From positions 1 through 64,000 of the forward strand of contig SWDT01000131.1 in the NCBI GenBank assembly GCA_009193035.1: a DNA stretch of 64,000 bases. Direction: 5' to 3'. The position numbers were made by a program, and so were the translations under genes. Positions 10,889-22,697 of the stretch are shown here, piece after piece (within the stretch, counting starts at the first letter, position 1; every line of letters begins with the position of its first letter). Source of the DNA: Halicephalobus mephisto (taxonomy: Eukaryota; Nematoda; Chromadorea; Rhabditida; Panagrolaimidae). The notes under the pieces were generated by a model that saw only the letters and a program-made list of their open reading frames with translations, made no database searches and had not been told where the DNA came from.

Positions 10889-12312
10889 GTAAAATGTTCC
10901 GATTGGAGGGAACTTCAGGCTTATTTCGAGCATGTAGATAAAGTCTGCGAGATCTCAAAGGACACGGAATTCAACACGAGGGTTGTGGATGCTCAGTTTG
11001 ATGTCAACGAAGGGAAATGGAAAGTGGCTACAAAGAACGGCAGAATTTGCAAGTGTAGATATCTCTTACCTTGTATGGGATTCGCAGCGAAGCCGTATAC
11101 TCCGAATTGGAAGGGACTAGAGAAGTTCAAAGGGACCATTTGTCACTCCTCTCTATGGCCGAAAGAAGACTATGACGTCACTGGGAAGAAATGCGCTGTC
11201 ATCGGGACCGGGTCTACTGGAGTTCAGGTACTTTGAATACATAAAATGATTTTTTGAATTAAAAATTCCAGATAACTCAAGAATGGGCAAAGAAAGCCAA
11301 ATCCCTCATTGTCTTCCAGAGAACCCCCAACCTCGCCCTTCCAATGGACCAACGCAAACTGACTCCAGAAGAACAAGACAAAATGAAAAGCTCGTACGCA
11401 CAGATCTTCCAGGATAGAGAACGGGGACCTGGAGGGTATGATTATCCCTTTAACGACAGAAGTCTCTTTGACGACACTCCAGAAGCCATCGAAGCAACTT
11501 TAGAGTATAAGTGGAATCATGGATTCCAATATTGGGGTTCCAACTACAGGGATTCGCTCATCGATATCAAAGTTAATAGAGTTGTTTATGACTTCTGGGC
11601 TAAGAAAACAAGAGCCAGAATCCAGGATCCAAAGAAAAGAGATATCTTAGCTCCTTTAGAACCTCCACATCCCTTCGGAACGAAACGTCCATCATTGGAA
11701 TTGGATTATTTCGACATGTTCAATAAACCCAATGTCGACGTGGTTTCCATCAAGAACAATCCGATTGTGGAGATCAAGGAGAACGGAATTGTTCTTCAAG
11801 ATGGAAGTTTCTACGAAATCGAAGTAATCGCGATGGCTACAGGGTTCGATGCAATTACTGGATCTATGATTGCTGCCGGATTCAAAGACGTGAACGGAAC
11901 TCCACTAGGAGACTTGTGGAAAGATGGAGCCAAGACTTACTGCGGAATCAGCATCCACGGCTTCCCTAATATGTTCTTCACATATGGACCTCAGGCCCCT
12001 ACAGCATTTTCGAATGGTCCTACATGTATCGAAATCCAAGCTAAATTCATTATGAATACAATCGACAAAATGGAAGAAGAGAAGATCAAGTACATAGATC
12101 CTATTCCAGAAGCTCAAGATAAATACACTGAGAAAATCCATGAATTCGCTAATCATACTTTGTTTCCTCTAACAGATTCATGGTATATGGGAGCCAATAT
12201 TCCGGGAAAGAAACGAGAAATGCTCAACTATCTCGGCGGAGTCCCTCGCTACGGAGACGAACTTCAAGAAGTCTTCGATCAGGGACTTGTTGGATTTAAG
12301 TTGGTAAAGTAA
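10889..12312 (+). pseudogene. 5'-truncated type I BVMO gene, copy A
   Basis: This is the duplicate of the complete gene at 27193-28871. Homology starts at about 10889 with VKCSDWRELQ. Exon parts 10889-11227 and 11272-12312 share a 44-nt intron that is identical in the other copy. Everything upstream (start codon, GxGxxG FAD-binding motif, GGVWRWNQYPG motif) is missing. The sequence just before the break happens to end in TTTTTGCAG. The frame is intact to the stop and retains FKGTICHSSLWP, GTGSTG and MATGFDA. The first in-frame ATG is at 10985 (MDAQFDVNEG). A protein from there could not bind FAD normally, so I call it a pseudogene. An undiscovered upstream exon spliced to the TTGCAG site cannot be excluded. 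Confidence 0.75.
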
Positions 12313-12578
12313 AGAAATTCGTATTAATTGGTTTAGTTTTATATAAAAGTGATTTACGTTATTTGAAGCTTTGGTTCAGATTCATTTTTTATTTCAGAGA
12401 TGAATTAGGGGTCAACAACAGGAAATGAGCAGTCATTAGTCGGGATATCAATATCTAAATAGCACCTATCCAAGGAATCATAAGATATCCACTGTTGAAG
12501 ACAAGTTTCCACATGATTATCACAACAGTTAACCACTTATACAATTACTAATTTTATTATTTACTCTCCCCCTGAGGG

Positions 12579-12762
12579 GATGGGCCGTTCCCGGTGGTAG
12601 GTGCAGTACCGGGTCGACCCGCGGTAGGAGAGGAGCAAGCTCCTTCAACCCACCAGGTCCCAAAAATTGATAATAGGTATGTCACAATTGTGACAACGAA
12701 CCTATTATGGTTCGTAGAACAGATACTACACTTTGATCTTAGCCAATAGGCCGAGAAGCGAT
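12579..12762 (-). ncRNA. U2 spliceosomal snRNA, copy A
   Basis: The minus strand starts ATCGCTTCTCGGCCTATTGG and continues with GCTAAGATCAAAGTGTAGTA, the conserved U2 5' domain including the branch-point pairing GTAGTA. About 100 nt in comes the Sm site (AATTTTTGGG). It is followed by two stable stem-loops, the last formed by the GGTACTGCACC...CCGGGAACGGCCC region. Length to GGCCCA is 184 nt, normal for nematode U2. The 3' end is set by similarity and is approximate. It lies just downstream of, and convergent with, the BVMO copy. Every critical element is present, so it looks functional. Confidence 0.92.
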
Positions 12763-12853
12763 ACCGACTCCACTTCGGTTTTAATATTTATCTCTAGCCA
12801 ATTGTCCCAGTAAAGGAGAAAGTTCCTACTAGTGCAGAGAGCGAGAGAAAAAT
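12763..12853 (-). promoter_or_regulatory. Upstream promoter region of U2 snRNA copy A
   Basis: About 90 bp upstream of the U2 start are almost identical between the two duplicate copies, and similarity then stops sharply. This is the expected place for the snRNA proximal sequence element. I cannot define the element itself from two copies. Confidence 0.45.
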
Positions 12854-15585
12854 TCGTCTTTGATATAACGGAAATAACGAACCGGGTCATTCGCACTGAC
12901 CCTTGATTTCGAAAAGAACTGAAGAAATGATTCGAAGATTTGCTTGGCGTGTCTGTTCTTTTGCTCTCCAGCCACAACAATATTTAATAAGAACAATGAA
13001 ATATCTTAGATCTTTTCGAAACCCTATTGATATCTTCATTTTTTAAAGACATTAACTGTGTTTCCTCTAAGTAGAAGGTACAAGTTATCATAAAATTAAC
13101 GTATTGAGTCTTCCTTTTATGCAACATTGAGTATTAAAAAGTAATTTATTAATGGAATAGTGGTCAATAGAAGCAGACAGATATGTGAATCAACTTCTAT
13201 GAAATCTGATTGTAGCTTCTGCAGATACAGGTTATTTAATTTATATGGAAGAATCTATTTTTTTGTCATTGTCGCTATTTGATTTGCATTTGAGGAATTA
13301 TCGGCTTCAGTAGTTTAGACATCAAGTTGGAACCTTATTTTTTGTGCGTTCCACATGAACTACATTATCTGTATAGAAGTGAGAACTTTCCAGACTGATA
13401 TTTGTCCTGGTGCGCATCAATGGACTATCTTTAGTCTCTACTCCATCATTTACACTTATTTGATTGCTGTAATCACTTATTTTCAGAAAGCTAAAAGACA
13501 CGACTTCTCCGTTGAGAATCTGAAAAGTATCAATGGCAACTCCGGTTGCTGTGATTATCCTCAGCTCCCCATCTATGATGATCTTTGCTTTGAGGAACTC
13601 TTCTATAATTAGTCTTTAAATAATAGTGATTCCACAAGTTTCACTGTTCAAAAAACGATATCCCCAGCATTTAATGAAGAATACAGCATTTTACTTCCTT
13701 TCTCATCTACATTGGTCCTTCTTTTAGGTTCACGATGTTATGAATACTAACTTGTTCTACATAGGTTCTAATTAGGAAATATTTCTTCTTTATCCAATAA
13801 CAAGAAACAATAGAAATCTTAGAAAATGATTTAATCATAATAGAAGATACAAGAGAAATATCAGTAACATTAATCTCAACATTTCTGCTGTGTGATGGTG
13901 GGATTTGGCGACTTCCTTAAATGCTGGGATCTGAGTCTCACTCAACTCACTTTCAAGGATAACCGGATTTCTATGGACTTCGGGAGATCTCGTGTCGGAG
14001 ACTGATTGGCATTCTATGGCATGTTCTGATCCCTTAGATTTCGACAACTAGCCTCTAATTTTAATGTAGTATTTGAAGCATATTAGTTCGATCCCCTTGT
14101 AATTGCTTTTTACTCAACTCTAAAAATAATTATTTTCTGCGCTAAAGTTTGTATAAAAATATAAAATTTAAAACGCCCCTTGATTAATTTTTCTAATATC
14201 AAATTACCGAGTTATTGCATTCTACTAAATTCGATTTGTGATGTCACGGAAGAGTGATTATTATATTTTATGAAATGATCTTATTAACAAATTTGTGGAG
14301 AAAAAGTCATTACAAATTTATTGGAAAACAGATGTTAAACATAAGGAATTACAATACTGTAAATAAAAAGTACTTTATGGTACAGTGTAGTCCACTTAAC
14401 TGGCAATGACAACCCCGGATTCGACTTTCTGTCGAGGGAATAGATTCTCGGAACTCGACCCCAAAACCAGAAGGAATTTAAATTGATGAATCAGAACTTC
14501 AGAGACTCACTCAATCACCATGCTCATCCAAAAGGTGGACATGGAAGTTGGGATTCAGAGCTCAGAAACATTGGGATAAGTTTTGCTCAAGAAATAGCAA
14601 TATATTCTTCAAAGATCGACATTAGAGAAAGCGGAAATGGAGCGGCTTTTGGATTTTTACGCGAGTTTTAAACAAAAAATGAAGAAATCTCATGATTGTT
14701 CTGCTAATTAATTGGGAAACTATAGAATTTTTTAATTTAACTCGATATCATTAGGATCTCCTTGTCTGCATATGACGTCGCCGTAAACATGTACCGAGAG
14801 AGTTTTGTCACCAATCTTTAAATTCCAAAAAATCTAAAAAGTGCCGAAAAAGTTGTTCTTTATTTTCTGAACGTCTAAAAATAACACAAAACTTCGACTA
14901 TATGTGGATTATGCAAATCAGTTCTTGGTCATGGCAGATCAAGTTCAAATTCCTCTGTTGAAATAAGGATTGTTACTGCAATTGTATCCTTCTTGTCTGT
15001 TGTTTAGTGAGCTTTTGAAATGGCTACATATTCATGTATTTCACAAGAAAGTTAAAGTATTATTTCTAAAATAAAATATCAAGCTAGAAAGAAAACAGTC
15101 CATAGTGACTACCTTTCTCAACCCTATAAATATTCTAATGGTATACATCAAAAACTTATTTCCTTCATACTAATTAACACTTAGTAACCCCAAAATTACT
15201 GGCTTTACGACAATTCTAATACAGTACGACATAAAATAACTTTGATTATCACTTTATGGGGAAATTCTAGAACGACTGTGCAATTACAAATGATGACGAA
15301 AGCTGATCCAAATAAATGCTTCCTTGTTTAATAACTTGATCAACTTGCATGATTCATATAGGGAAACCGATTAAATAATCTTGGTATCCGATGCAATAGT
15401 GAAATTGATTTATTTTATTCTAATAACATCATCCCCATCTTTTTTTACAATAAACACAGAAAGCTGCAATTATGTTGCATAACATCACATAATATACTTT
15501 ACAACTATATTCTTTAAATTTTCCATATCTTCATTAAACTTCTTCATTTGGAGATTTTCTTGATAATCGATGAATTCTGCTTTGT
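12854..15585. other. Intergenic DNA with unassigned small open frames
   Basis: No recognised gene. Three short frames may deserve transcript checks. At 13355-13612 (+) is an 85-residue frame with one hydrophobic segment (IIYTYLIAVITYF) after a TTTCCAG. At 13835-14047 (-) is a 70-residue frame ending in a hydrophobic anchor (LRLMLLIFLLYLLL). At 14483-14671 (+) is a 62-residue frame rich in His/Gly. None has recognisable similarity or a clear exon structure. Confidence 0.35.
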
Positions 15586-16519
15586 TCAGTTCATAGTTCG
15601 ATCAACTTTTGGACGGAAAATCCTTCGTTTGGAAGTTTCTCTGCTAGAATCAAAGATCAGACACCTACCATTATCCAATGTGTCATCTTCACAAAAGCAC
15701 TCAATAAGTTCCATATTCATATCTTGACCATAGCAATCCCAACAATGAACGTTCATCTTGAAATTTTCGTCTTGACGATTCATGAATTTGGCAATTAATT
15801 CGGAATTTGAAAGAAACACATTACTCAACGATTCTAGACCGTATAACTTGATTTCTTTTAACTTTCCTTTTTGTTTCCAAGCAAATAATGTTGATGACAA
15901 GTTAGGAATTTCATCAACACCACTCTGATACGTGAACCCTTCCAGATAAGGCATTCTTTCGAGAAAAGTTGCCATGGTTTGATCTTCTGAGAAGTTTCGA
16001 GAACCAAAGCTAATGTACTTTATATTCGGGTTTACAACGACTTTAAACTCTTCCGAATTCAAAGCACTATTTAGCAGATTCACTATATTGTGATTGAATT
16101 TGTAGTTGTCCATATATGTGGATAATTCCCCCGGTTTCAATCGACAAAGCAGCAGTTGACCTCTGACATCAATGACTACAGATGGACTTAGCTTCTCTGA
16201 AATCCTGAAGTAATAGGAACATCTTTGTCAAAATAGTCGTACCTAGGATATCCCATGGTGGAAAACATCCGATTTCAGTCCACATAGAAACGTAAGTTGT
16301 AGGACATTTGATCCTGTTCATTGCCTTTGAACTACGAAACATATCTCGACGAAGAACCGGGGAACAGAGCTTGTGAAACTCACGTTGAAGAAGATCATCA
16401 AACCTTTGAAATGGGATTTTCGGAGTATTGGAATTCATTTCTACTATATTTTCTTTGAAATTGAGAGTGCGAAATGGGAAACTACTTTTAACCAGCTTCA
16501 AATCGAAACCAATTTTCAT
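15586..16519 (-). CDS. F-box-like, leucine-rich-type protein, paralogue B
   Basis: Exons 16519-16243 and 16196-15586 (46-nt phase-1 intron) give 295 residues. The start is MKIGFDLKL. The plan matches paralogue A: N-terminal block SNTPKIPFQRFDDLLQREF with KLCSPVLRRDMFRSSK and IKCP, then exon 2 opening KLSPSVVIDVRG. The second exon carries KPGELSTYMDNYKF, SEDQTMATFLERMPYLEGF, IPNLSSTLFAWKQKGKLKEI and FMNRQDENFKM. About half the residues are shared with paralogue A. The intron lies at the same place and phase in all three paralogues, supporting the model. Possible F-box adaptor; function unproven. Confidence 0.72.
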
Positions 16520-18612
16520 GCTTCTAAGGTAGAAAAATGTTAAACATCAATTTAACAAAAATTAATCAACTTTAGTGATAACACTGATCATGAATAACGT
16601 TACAAATATGGATGAAAGAACAGTACATACAATTGCTGATTCAATAAGCGTTTTACACAAGAAAATCGAGTGTTTATCATTTCATTGCACCTAATCGACT
16701 ACCCAATGTATTCATGCCACTCCTTAGTTGTTGATTGTATAGTAGAAACTCCTTTATTTAATGAACATTCCATAGAACAAATTCTTAAAAGCCGAATCAT
16801 TTATGAAATAATTATGTAATGTATGGTGAGAGCGACAAGTTTGTTGAATCCAATGAATTTCACAATCTTAAGATTTGATTTCAGAAATTGGTATCTGAAG
16901 GAAAGTTGTAGTTCGAATCTCATCATAGATTTATGAAATCTTGAAGATCAAAATTCAAGCCCCTGAATGGAGAATTCTGAAGGTAAACTTTTAATTCTAG
17001 TTTCAGTTTTGGAATCTTCAAATTAACTATCCCCTTCTTCATACTTTGTGTGAATTTAAGGGTTTTATATCAAAAATGCAAAGTTGCGTGAAAAAAATTT
17101 CCAGGTGAAGTTTCTCAAGTTGATATTTCCTGTTGCTGAAGTTTACAGAATTTTCAAATATGGGGTGTAGAAGGTAAAAGGAGTAATTTCTATCAATTAC
17201 AGCGAAGGGGTAATTGTTGCTATATGTGCAAAAAGTCAGAACAAGGTTGTGCTTACTCATCATCCTTACTTCCAGAGACGAATAATCATTTGCATTATAA
17301 TCAACTGCCATCGATTAAGTGAGAAATTTTACAAAGTTCCGCTACAGAAATCTTAATAAGATTTGAAGTCCATATCGACATAAGATAAAAAATCTTAAAT
17401 TCTTTCAAAAATATCAAACAATTTGTCTTTTCCGGTAAACGCTTGAATTTCATTATCACTAATTCACTTCCTTTCTGCAATATCGAACCAAGCAAACCCA
17501 TTATTTTCAAAATGAGTGAATTTAAAAGTCCAAACTTTCTATTAGACAGGATACAGATGAAGTATGTAAAATTGGTGTATTGGAAAATTTAAAAAGTGTA
17601 GATCCATGTTGCTCAGATACACGAAACATCTATTTCAATGACTTTTTGATCCAATATAAAATTTGATTGGAGTTTCAAATGTACGGTTCAGATTAATAAT
17701 GGAATTGTTCACCTGTGCAAAGCTCATTTCTGTTATCCTTATCTCGTGATTCACCAGAAGAACTCTAAATAGATTCTTAGCATTCCAGCTAAATACTAAT
17801 TAATGAGAAGAAGTCATTTCCATACTAATATCAGTTTCAAATCAATTAGAATAGTCATCAGTCCAAAGGTCTCCAGAATGGTAACAAAAATGTAGAAAGA
17901 CTAATCTAAACTTGCTTAAAACAAAATATTTCTCTAGCATAACTTAATGCGTCGCGGCACGCCAATCTGTTGTAAACGCAAGATCTTTCTAAAATCATAT
18001 AAATCTAATTATCTCTCAGGACAAGTCGAGTGATGTTCAAACTCCTATCTCATGCGTGACAGGTATTAAGGCCCTAACAGGTCGTATTATGTTCATCACC
18101 CATATTATCCTATTGTTCTTCAGAATTGGACTATTTATATTTTTTTTCTGTACGTGAATAAAGGACTGTTCCTCCTCTTTAGTGATTAGGACTATGTGGA
18201 CTACGTCAGGATCCACGACATAATGCTTTAATTGCTGTTTGCAAGAATTCTTTTGACTTGAGTTGGAATTTAAGCAATTTCAATTTGCACAAGTATTCAA
18301 TGAAGAAGTTTCTAAAGGATATCAGTTTATTTGTCTACAATTGACAGAAAAGTTTAGAAGATCATTGTTGTACACAAATTGCTTTTTGGCGAAACTAATA
18401 CTTTATTCTTCTGTAATTTTTAAAAGTACTTGATATTACGTTATACAGTATAAAAAGTAATCTACCTTTTCTTGGTTTTCAAAATAATTTGGCAAACAGT
18501 TTACTGAACTTATCCTTTCTTTTTGCAAAATACATCCTGATATAACCATTATAAACTGTTTTTTGTCGTGAGATTGTCGTCAACATACTCCGAGGAATTC
18601 AATTTTGAAATT
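16520..18612. other. Intergenic DNA, no gene seen
   Basis: Open frames at 17039-17311 and 17301-17510 (-) have no recognisable content or neighbouring splice sites. No RNA gene or repeat family was recognised. Confidence 0.45.
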
Positions 18613-20078
18613 TCAATAGTTCATGGCAGCAGGTTGAGGATTCTCAGGAGCTGTAGGTTTTGTTGTATTCGAAGTTCCTGTACTTGGAACTACCTTTGCC
18701 TTGGGACGAAAGATTTTGGCTAATTCTTTTCTCATTGTTGGATTCAAGAACGCGTACGAGATCCCAGCAGCTCCATGACTCAGCTGCCAGGCAGTGTGTC
18801 CAAAGACGATGATCCATACTGGAGTCGGGAAGAATTGCAGACAGACCTAAAATTAGAAGCAATACTTAAAACACAAAAGTCAACTACGAGTTATTTCTAC
18901 AAGTGGTTGTAAGGTAATAGGTTTCCGTTCTAGAAATTCTAGAATCAGTTCCACTTTCTTCTACCATTCAAACTTAGATAAACATGATATTACTTTCGTT
19001 AATTCCTGTAAATCTGGCATCTTCAGAGTTTATCTATGTTATTCTATTTTGCCGTAAAAACAACGAGATTTCATTGCAGTTAAAAATGAAGAAACTCATT
19101 GATAAACTCTCAAAACGGAAACACTCTTCCTTATACCTACTCGTCGTAGTAACCCAATGTTCGTTTTTCTTTAAATAAAAAAGATTACATAGATTCCAGC
19201 GTCAATGAAGGTTGTGGTACAGATCAAGGTGCATTGGAGAAACATTTGTCTCTGGATTTTACTCATCTTAATTCTATCATGGGATTGAGCAGCTTTCACA
19301 GACAGATGGACAAGCAAGGAGGCATAAACAGCGGGGAGGACAATGACAAGGACAGTATTGTGGATTGAATGAAATATATATGGGTACTGTAATCATAAAG
19401 TAAGAATGCAAGGAAACATACAAGATAACTTACATGTTCGTCGTCGAGAAGGCCATGTCTCTCAGGGGTACCCACAAAAGGATCAGAGAATAAGGCATGT
19501 ATACTCGAGTTGAAGACCGTTGGGGCATGGAAGAAGAAGATGTAAGAAAAATAAGCGATTGGAAGCATTAGCCAAATGACGGTTCTTTTCCCGGCGAAAA
19601 GATTTTGTCCGAGTTGTGGGTTGATTAGGTCAATGCAGCGGTTAAGGGCGAGGAGCACACAGGCCATGGATCCACCACACCAACAGGCCATGAGAATACA
19701 CCCGCAAATGTAGTTCATCGTTGGGGCCATACAGTAGACCATCCCAACAGCTGCTCCGTATCCACAGTAGAAACCTGCGACTGGAAGTTCGAGACAGTCA
19801 ATGAGTCCGAGAACAAACATTATCTGAAATATGCAACATATGCATGAAATAGTCTCATGGATTTTACTAACCTTGTAGCAAGAATATTGCATGAAATCTG
19901 ATTTAACAAACACAATCAGAAATGGAATTAGTATAGCCCAGTAGATGAATCCGGGGACGGCATAGATAATGCCCACGACAATGTTTGGATTTCCAAGTGC
20001 CTTCCATTCGTCATAGGTCCTTCCAGAACAGTTGTAATATTTAGCCATATAATCGGGATTGAACAGGAAAGTGTTCAT
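18613..20078 (-). CDS. Srt-family 7TM chemoreceptor
   Basis: Exons 20078-19872, 19823-19434, 19386-19189 and 18846-18613 total 1029 nt and give 342 residues, usual for this family. Introns are 48, 47 and 342 nt. The first is in frame, but splicing restores the family motif CYKIMFVLGLIDC. Other srt hallmarks are YYNCSGRTYDEW near the N-terminus, LALNRCIDLINP after TM3, FHSIHNTVLVIVLP and, in the last exon, PTPVWIIVFGHTAWQLSHG followed by a Pro/Thr-rich tail ending MNY. It is a predicted chemosensory receptor with unknown ligand. Family assignment and exon structure are both well supported. Confidence 0.9.
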
Positions 20079-22279
20079 TTTTCCTTGTTGTAAATGACGA
20101 AAATGAATAGTTGACTTCGTTATATACGTATGTGATTATAGTCCTAAAGGTTAAAATAATTTCAATTACTAATATAGAAACAGCAAGCACCGCCCAGTTG
20201 GTAAGTGCTTCAGAATCCTCAACCAACAATTTTCAATTAATGTTTTTTGTAAATTCCTGGAAAAAATATGCACTGATGATATTTTTCTAGTATTCTCCAT
20301 CTTATGATAAAAATGAGTAATAGTAAAAAATAGGTTACTACTAGTAAACGCAAATCATGCATAGAAACCTATAATTCCTTTTCAGAATTGACGCTAAAAT
20401 TTCGAAACTCATGTCTGAATCCCTGAGAAATTGAAAAAATACACTATTGTGTTATATTTATTTAAATTCTGGCTGAGAAAACAATTCAATAATCAATATA
20501 GTTGCCATGTTTGACAACAATTTCAAACATTTGATATTCCGTGGAGATGACGAAATTTTTAAAGATTTTTCGAAGAACCTTTGATCAGCTTTAAATTAAA
20601 TTACTTTTTGATTATTTGACCTTATTGAATTGAAAATTGACCTTGAAAATATCCTTAATTAAAATATTAAGTAAGTTTTCTATAAGATTAAGACTTGAAA
20701 AGAATGTTGACCAATGAACAAATTAGATATTATGGTCTTCGAGACAAGCGAGTGCATCATCACTAACATGAATTGATATATTATACTTCTAGAATGTGCA
20801 CTGATTTCTCATTTTTTGAAAAAAACAAAAGTACTTTATCTTCTAATACTGGGCAACTTTGGTTTAACTAGAGGTAAAAAGAATATCAAGCTCTATAGAA
20901 TAGAAACATTTGATCAAAATCAAGAAAATTCTCGCTAAAAATTCGTTTAAGGAAATACTTCGATTCTTACAGAAATTACACTGCGACTAATTATATCCCC
21001 TAAAATCATCGATATTACATACTTTCTAGTAAAAAAATCAATTGATAGCCAGAAATAAATTCAGCGAAATTACACTCCTAACCTTTTTATTTTCTAGTTT
21101 TGGTTCATGTTAGTTCTTTCGAAATTCACTTTTTTCAAATATCATAAGATATTATCCGAGGTTTACTCTTCAATTTTATCCTATGGATACATCCACATTG
21201 TCAGAAAACATTTTTAACAATCTTCAAAGTTACATCAGCATCATAGATGTGTTATTTCAGAATTGAAATTAATTCTATGAACTTTCTTATTTTATTAAAA
21301 ACGTTAAAAGAAATTCACTCGTATTTTCTGGGCATTGACTAATGAGAAAATTGTTGAATTTAAAATGAAAAACAATTGAGATTCTTCACGGTTTTTTCAG
21401 ACATTTTTCTGTTGTTTACAGAAGAGCTAATGAATTAATACTCATACTCAGAAAATTGTCTTCTAACAGAAATCAACTACCGTAATGGAACATAGAAGTG
21501 CATAAAGAAAGGAATAGTAACAATGTACATTTTTTTCAACCTTTTTGGATTTAGAGGCAAATTTTATAATTTTTGGCGTCAACTCTGAAAACAAATTCTT
21601 AGTTTTGTGTGATTTACGCTTACCAGTAGTAATCTATTTTGTAACATAACTTACTTTGTGTACAGACTGAAGGATATGTAGAAACATAATCAGTATATAC
21701 TTTTTCCAAGGGTGTAGAACAAATAAGAACTACTTCCTCATTTAGTTACGATGGAACTGTCTAGACCACACTAAATTGATCAAATTATTAAATTTCTAAA
21801 AGAGGAAAAGCCAATAAATGTTGAGAAAATAGTTAAAGTAGTCTTTAAAAGCACATTTGAAAAAAACATTACAGTAATGCAATTATTAAATTAAAATATC
21901 ATGTTAAATAAAGCAAGCACCAAATTTAATTTCTCAACATCTATGCTATAAATTCCAAAACATTTTAACAAACTTTGAAAACTGATTCTAAAATTAGTTT
22001 CTATTTCAGAAATTAAAAATGAATACTGTTGTGAAATTGTCTCTACATGAGTTTGTAGGATTTTTTAGAAATCAAAGTAGCCTAAATTACGATTTTAATT
22101 TGCTTCGTTCCATAATCTCACACAACTTTACAAGCAATTTTTTGGAGCACATTTTGCTGCAATAAATTTTGACACCTGTGGATTGTAGTCATGTGAAGTA
22201 CAATGATCTATTACTACGTATCAATTATTGTATACTAAGGCGTTTATATACATTTAAGAAATCATAACATTACAACATA
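20079..22279. other. AT-rich intergenic DNA, no gene seen
   Basis: There are no supported open frames, RNA genes or tandem repeats. The stretch ends at a small MITE (22280). Confidence 0.5.
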
Positions 22280-22451
22280 CAGTGAAACCTCGCTAAAAAC
22301 AACCCTAAGGGACGGAAGAAAAGTTGTTTTTACAGAGGAGTTGCCTTTATCAAGGGGTTTACTAGGGGAAAATCCACAGTAGGGATCGGAACCGAGTTGT
22401 CTTTAAAGACGATTTGCTCTTATCGAGCGTGTTTATATCGAGGTTTCGCTG
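22280..22451. repeat. pogo/Tigger-type MITE (172 bp)
   Basis: The ends are CAGTGAAACCTCG and CGAGGTTTCGCTG, inverted with one mismatch, flanked by TA on both sides. This is the terminal signature of Tc1/mariner-superfamily pogo-like elements. Further internal pairing is evident (AAAACAACCC with AGTTGTTTTT). There is no transposase, so it is a non-autonomous derivative. Confidence 0.85.
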
Positions 22452-22697
22452 TATTTTAAAATTTTTATTTAACATTTAATAATTGAAAACAATTGGAAAT
22501 CATAAACATTAACTGGTAAATTTGCTTTCCTAATGTCTCATGTTTGTTTTAGATTGTCGATTGTAATGGTGTCTTGAAACAACTTCAACAACCTTGGAAA
22601 ATAGCTTACTGTTGAAGACATTAACTTTGTAATTCCGAGGTTTGGTTTCTTAAGAAATATTCTTTATTTTTCAATTCTAACTTCAAAGTCAAATTTA

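Larger units (their letters stand above)
8620..12853. repeat. Segmental duplication, copy A
   Basis: This block is similar to about 25630-29380. Shared segments run in the same order: an intergenic stretch (8620-9150, moderately similar), 9190-9790 (nearly identical), the BVMO gene from 10889 on, the U2 snRNA gene and its upstream region. Similarity ends near 12853, just past GCAGAGAGCGAGAGAAAA. Copy A alone holds the whole F-box-like gene and lacks BVMO nucleotides upstream of the WTVK codons. Confidence 0.85.

Noticed and set aside
14080..14100. tRNA-like T-arm word AGTTCGATCCCC
   Set aside because: No A box, acceptor stem or anticodon arm at the right distances.
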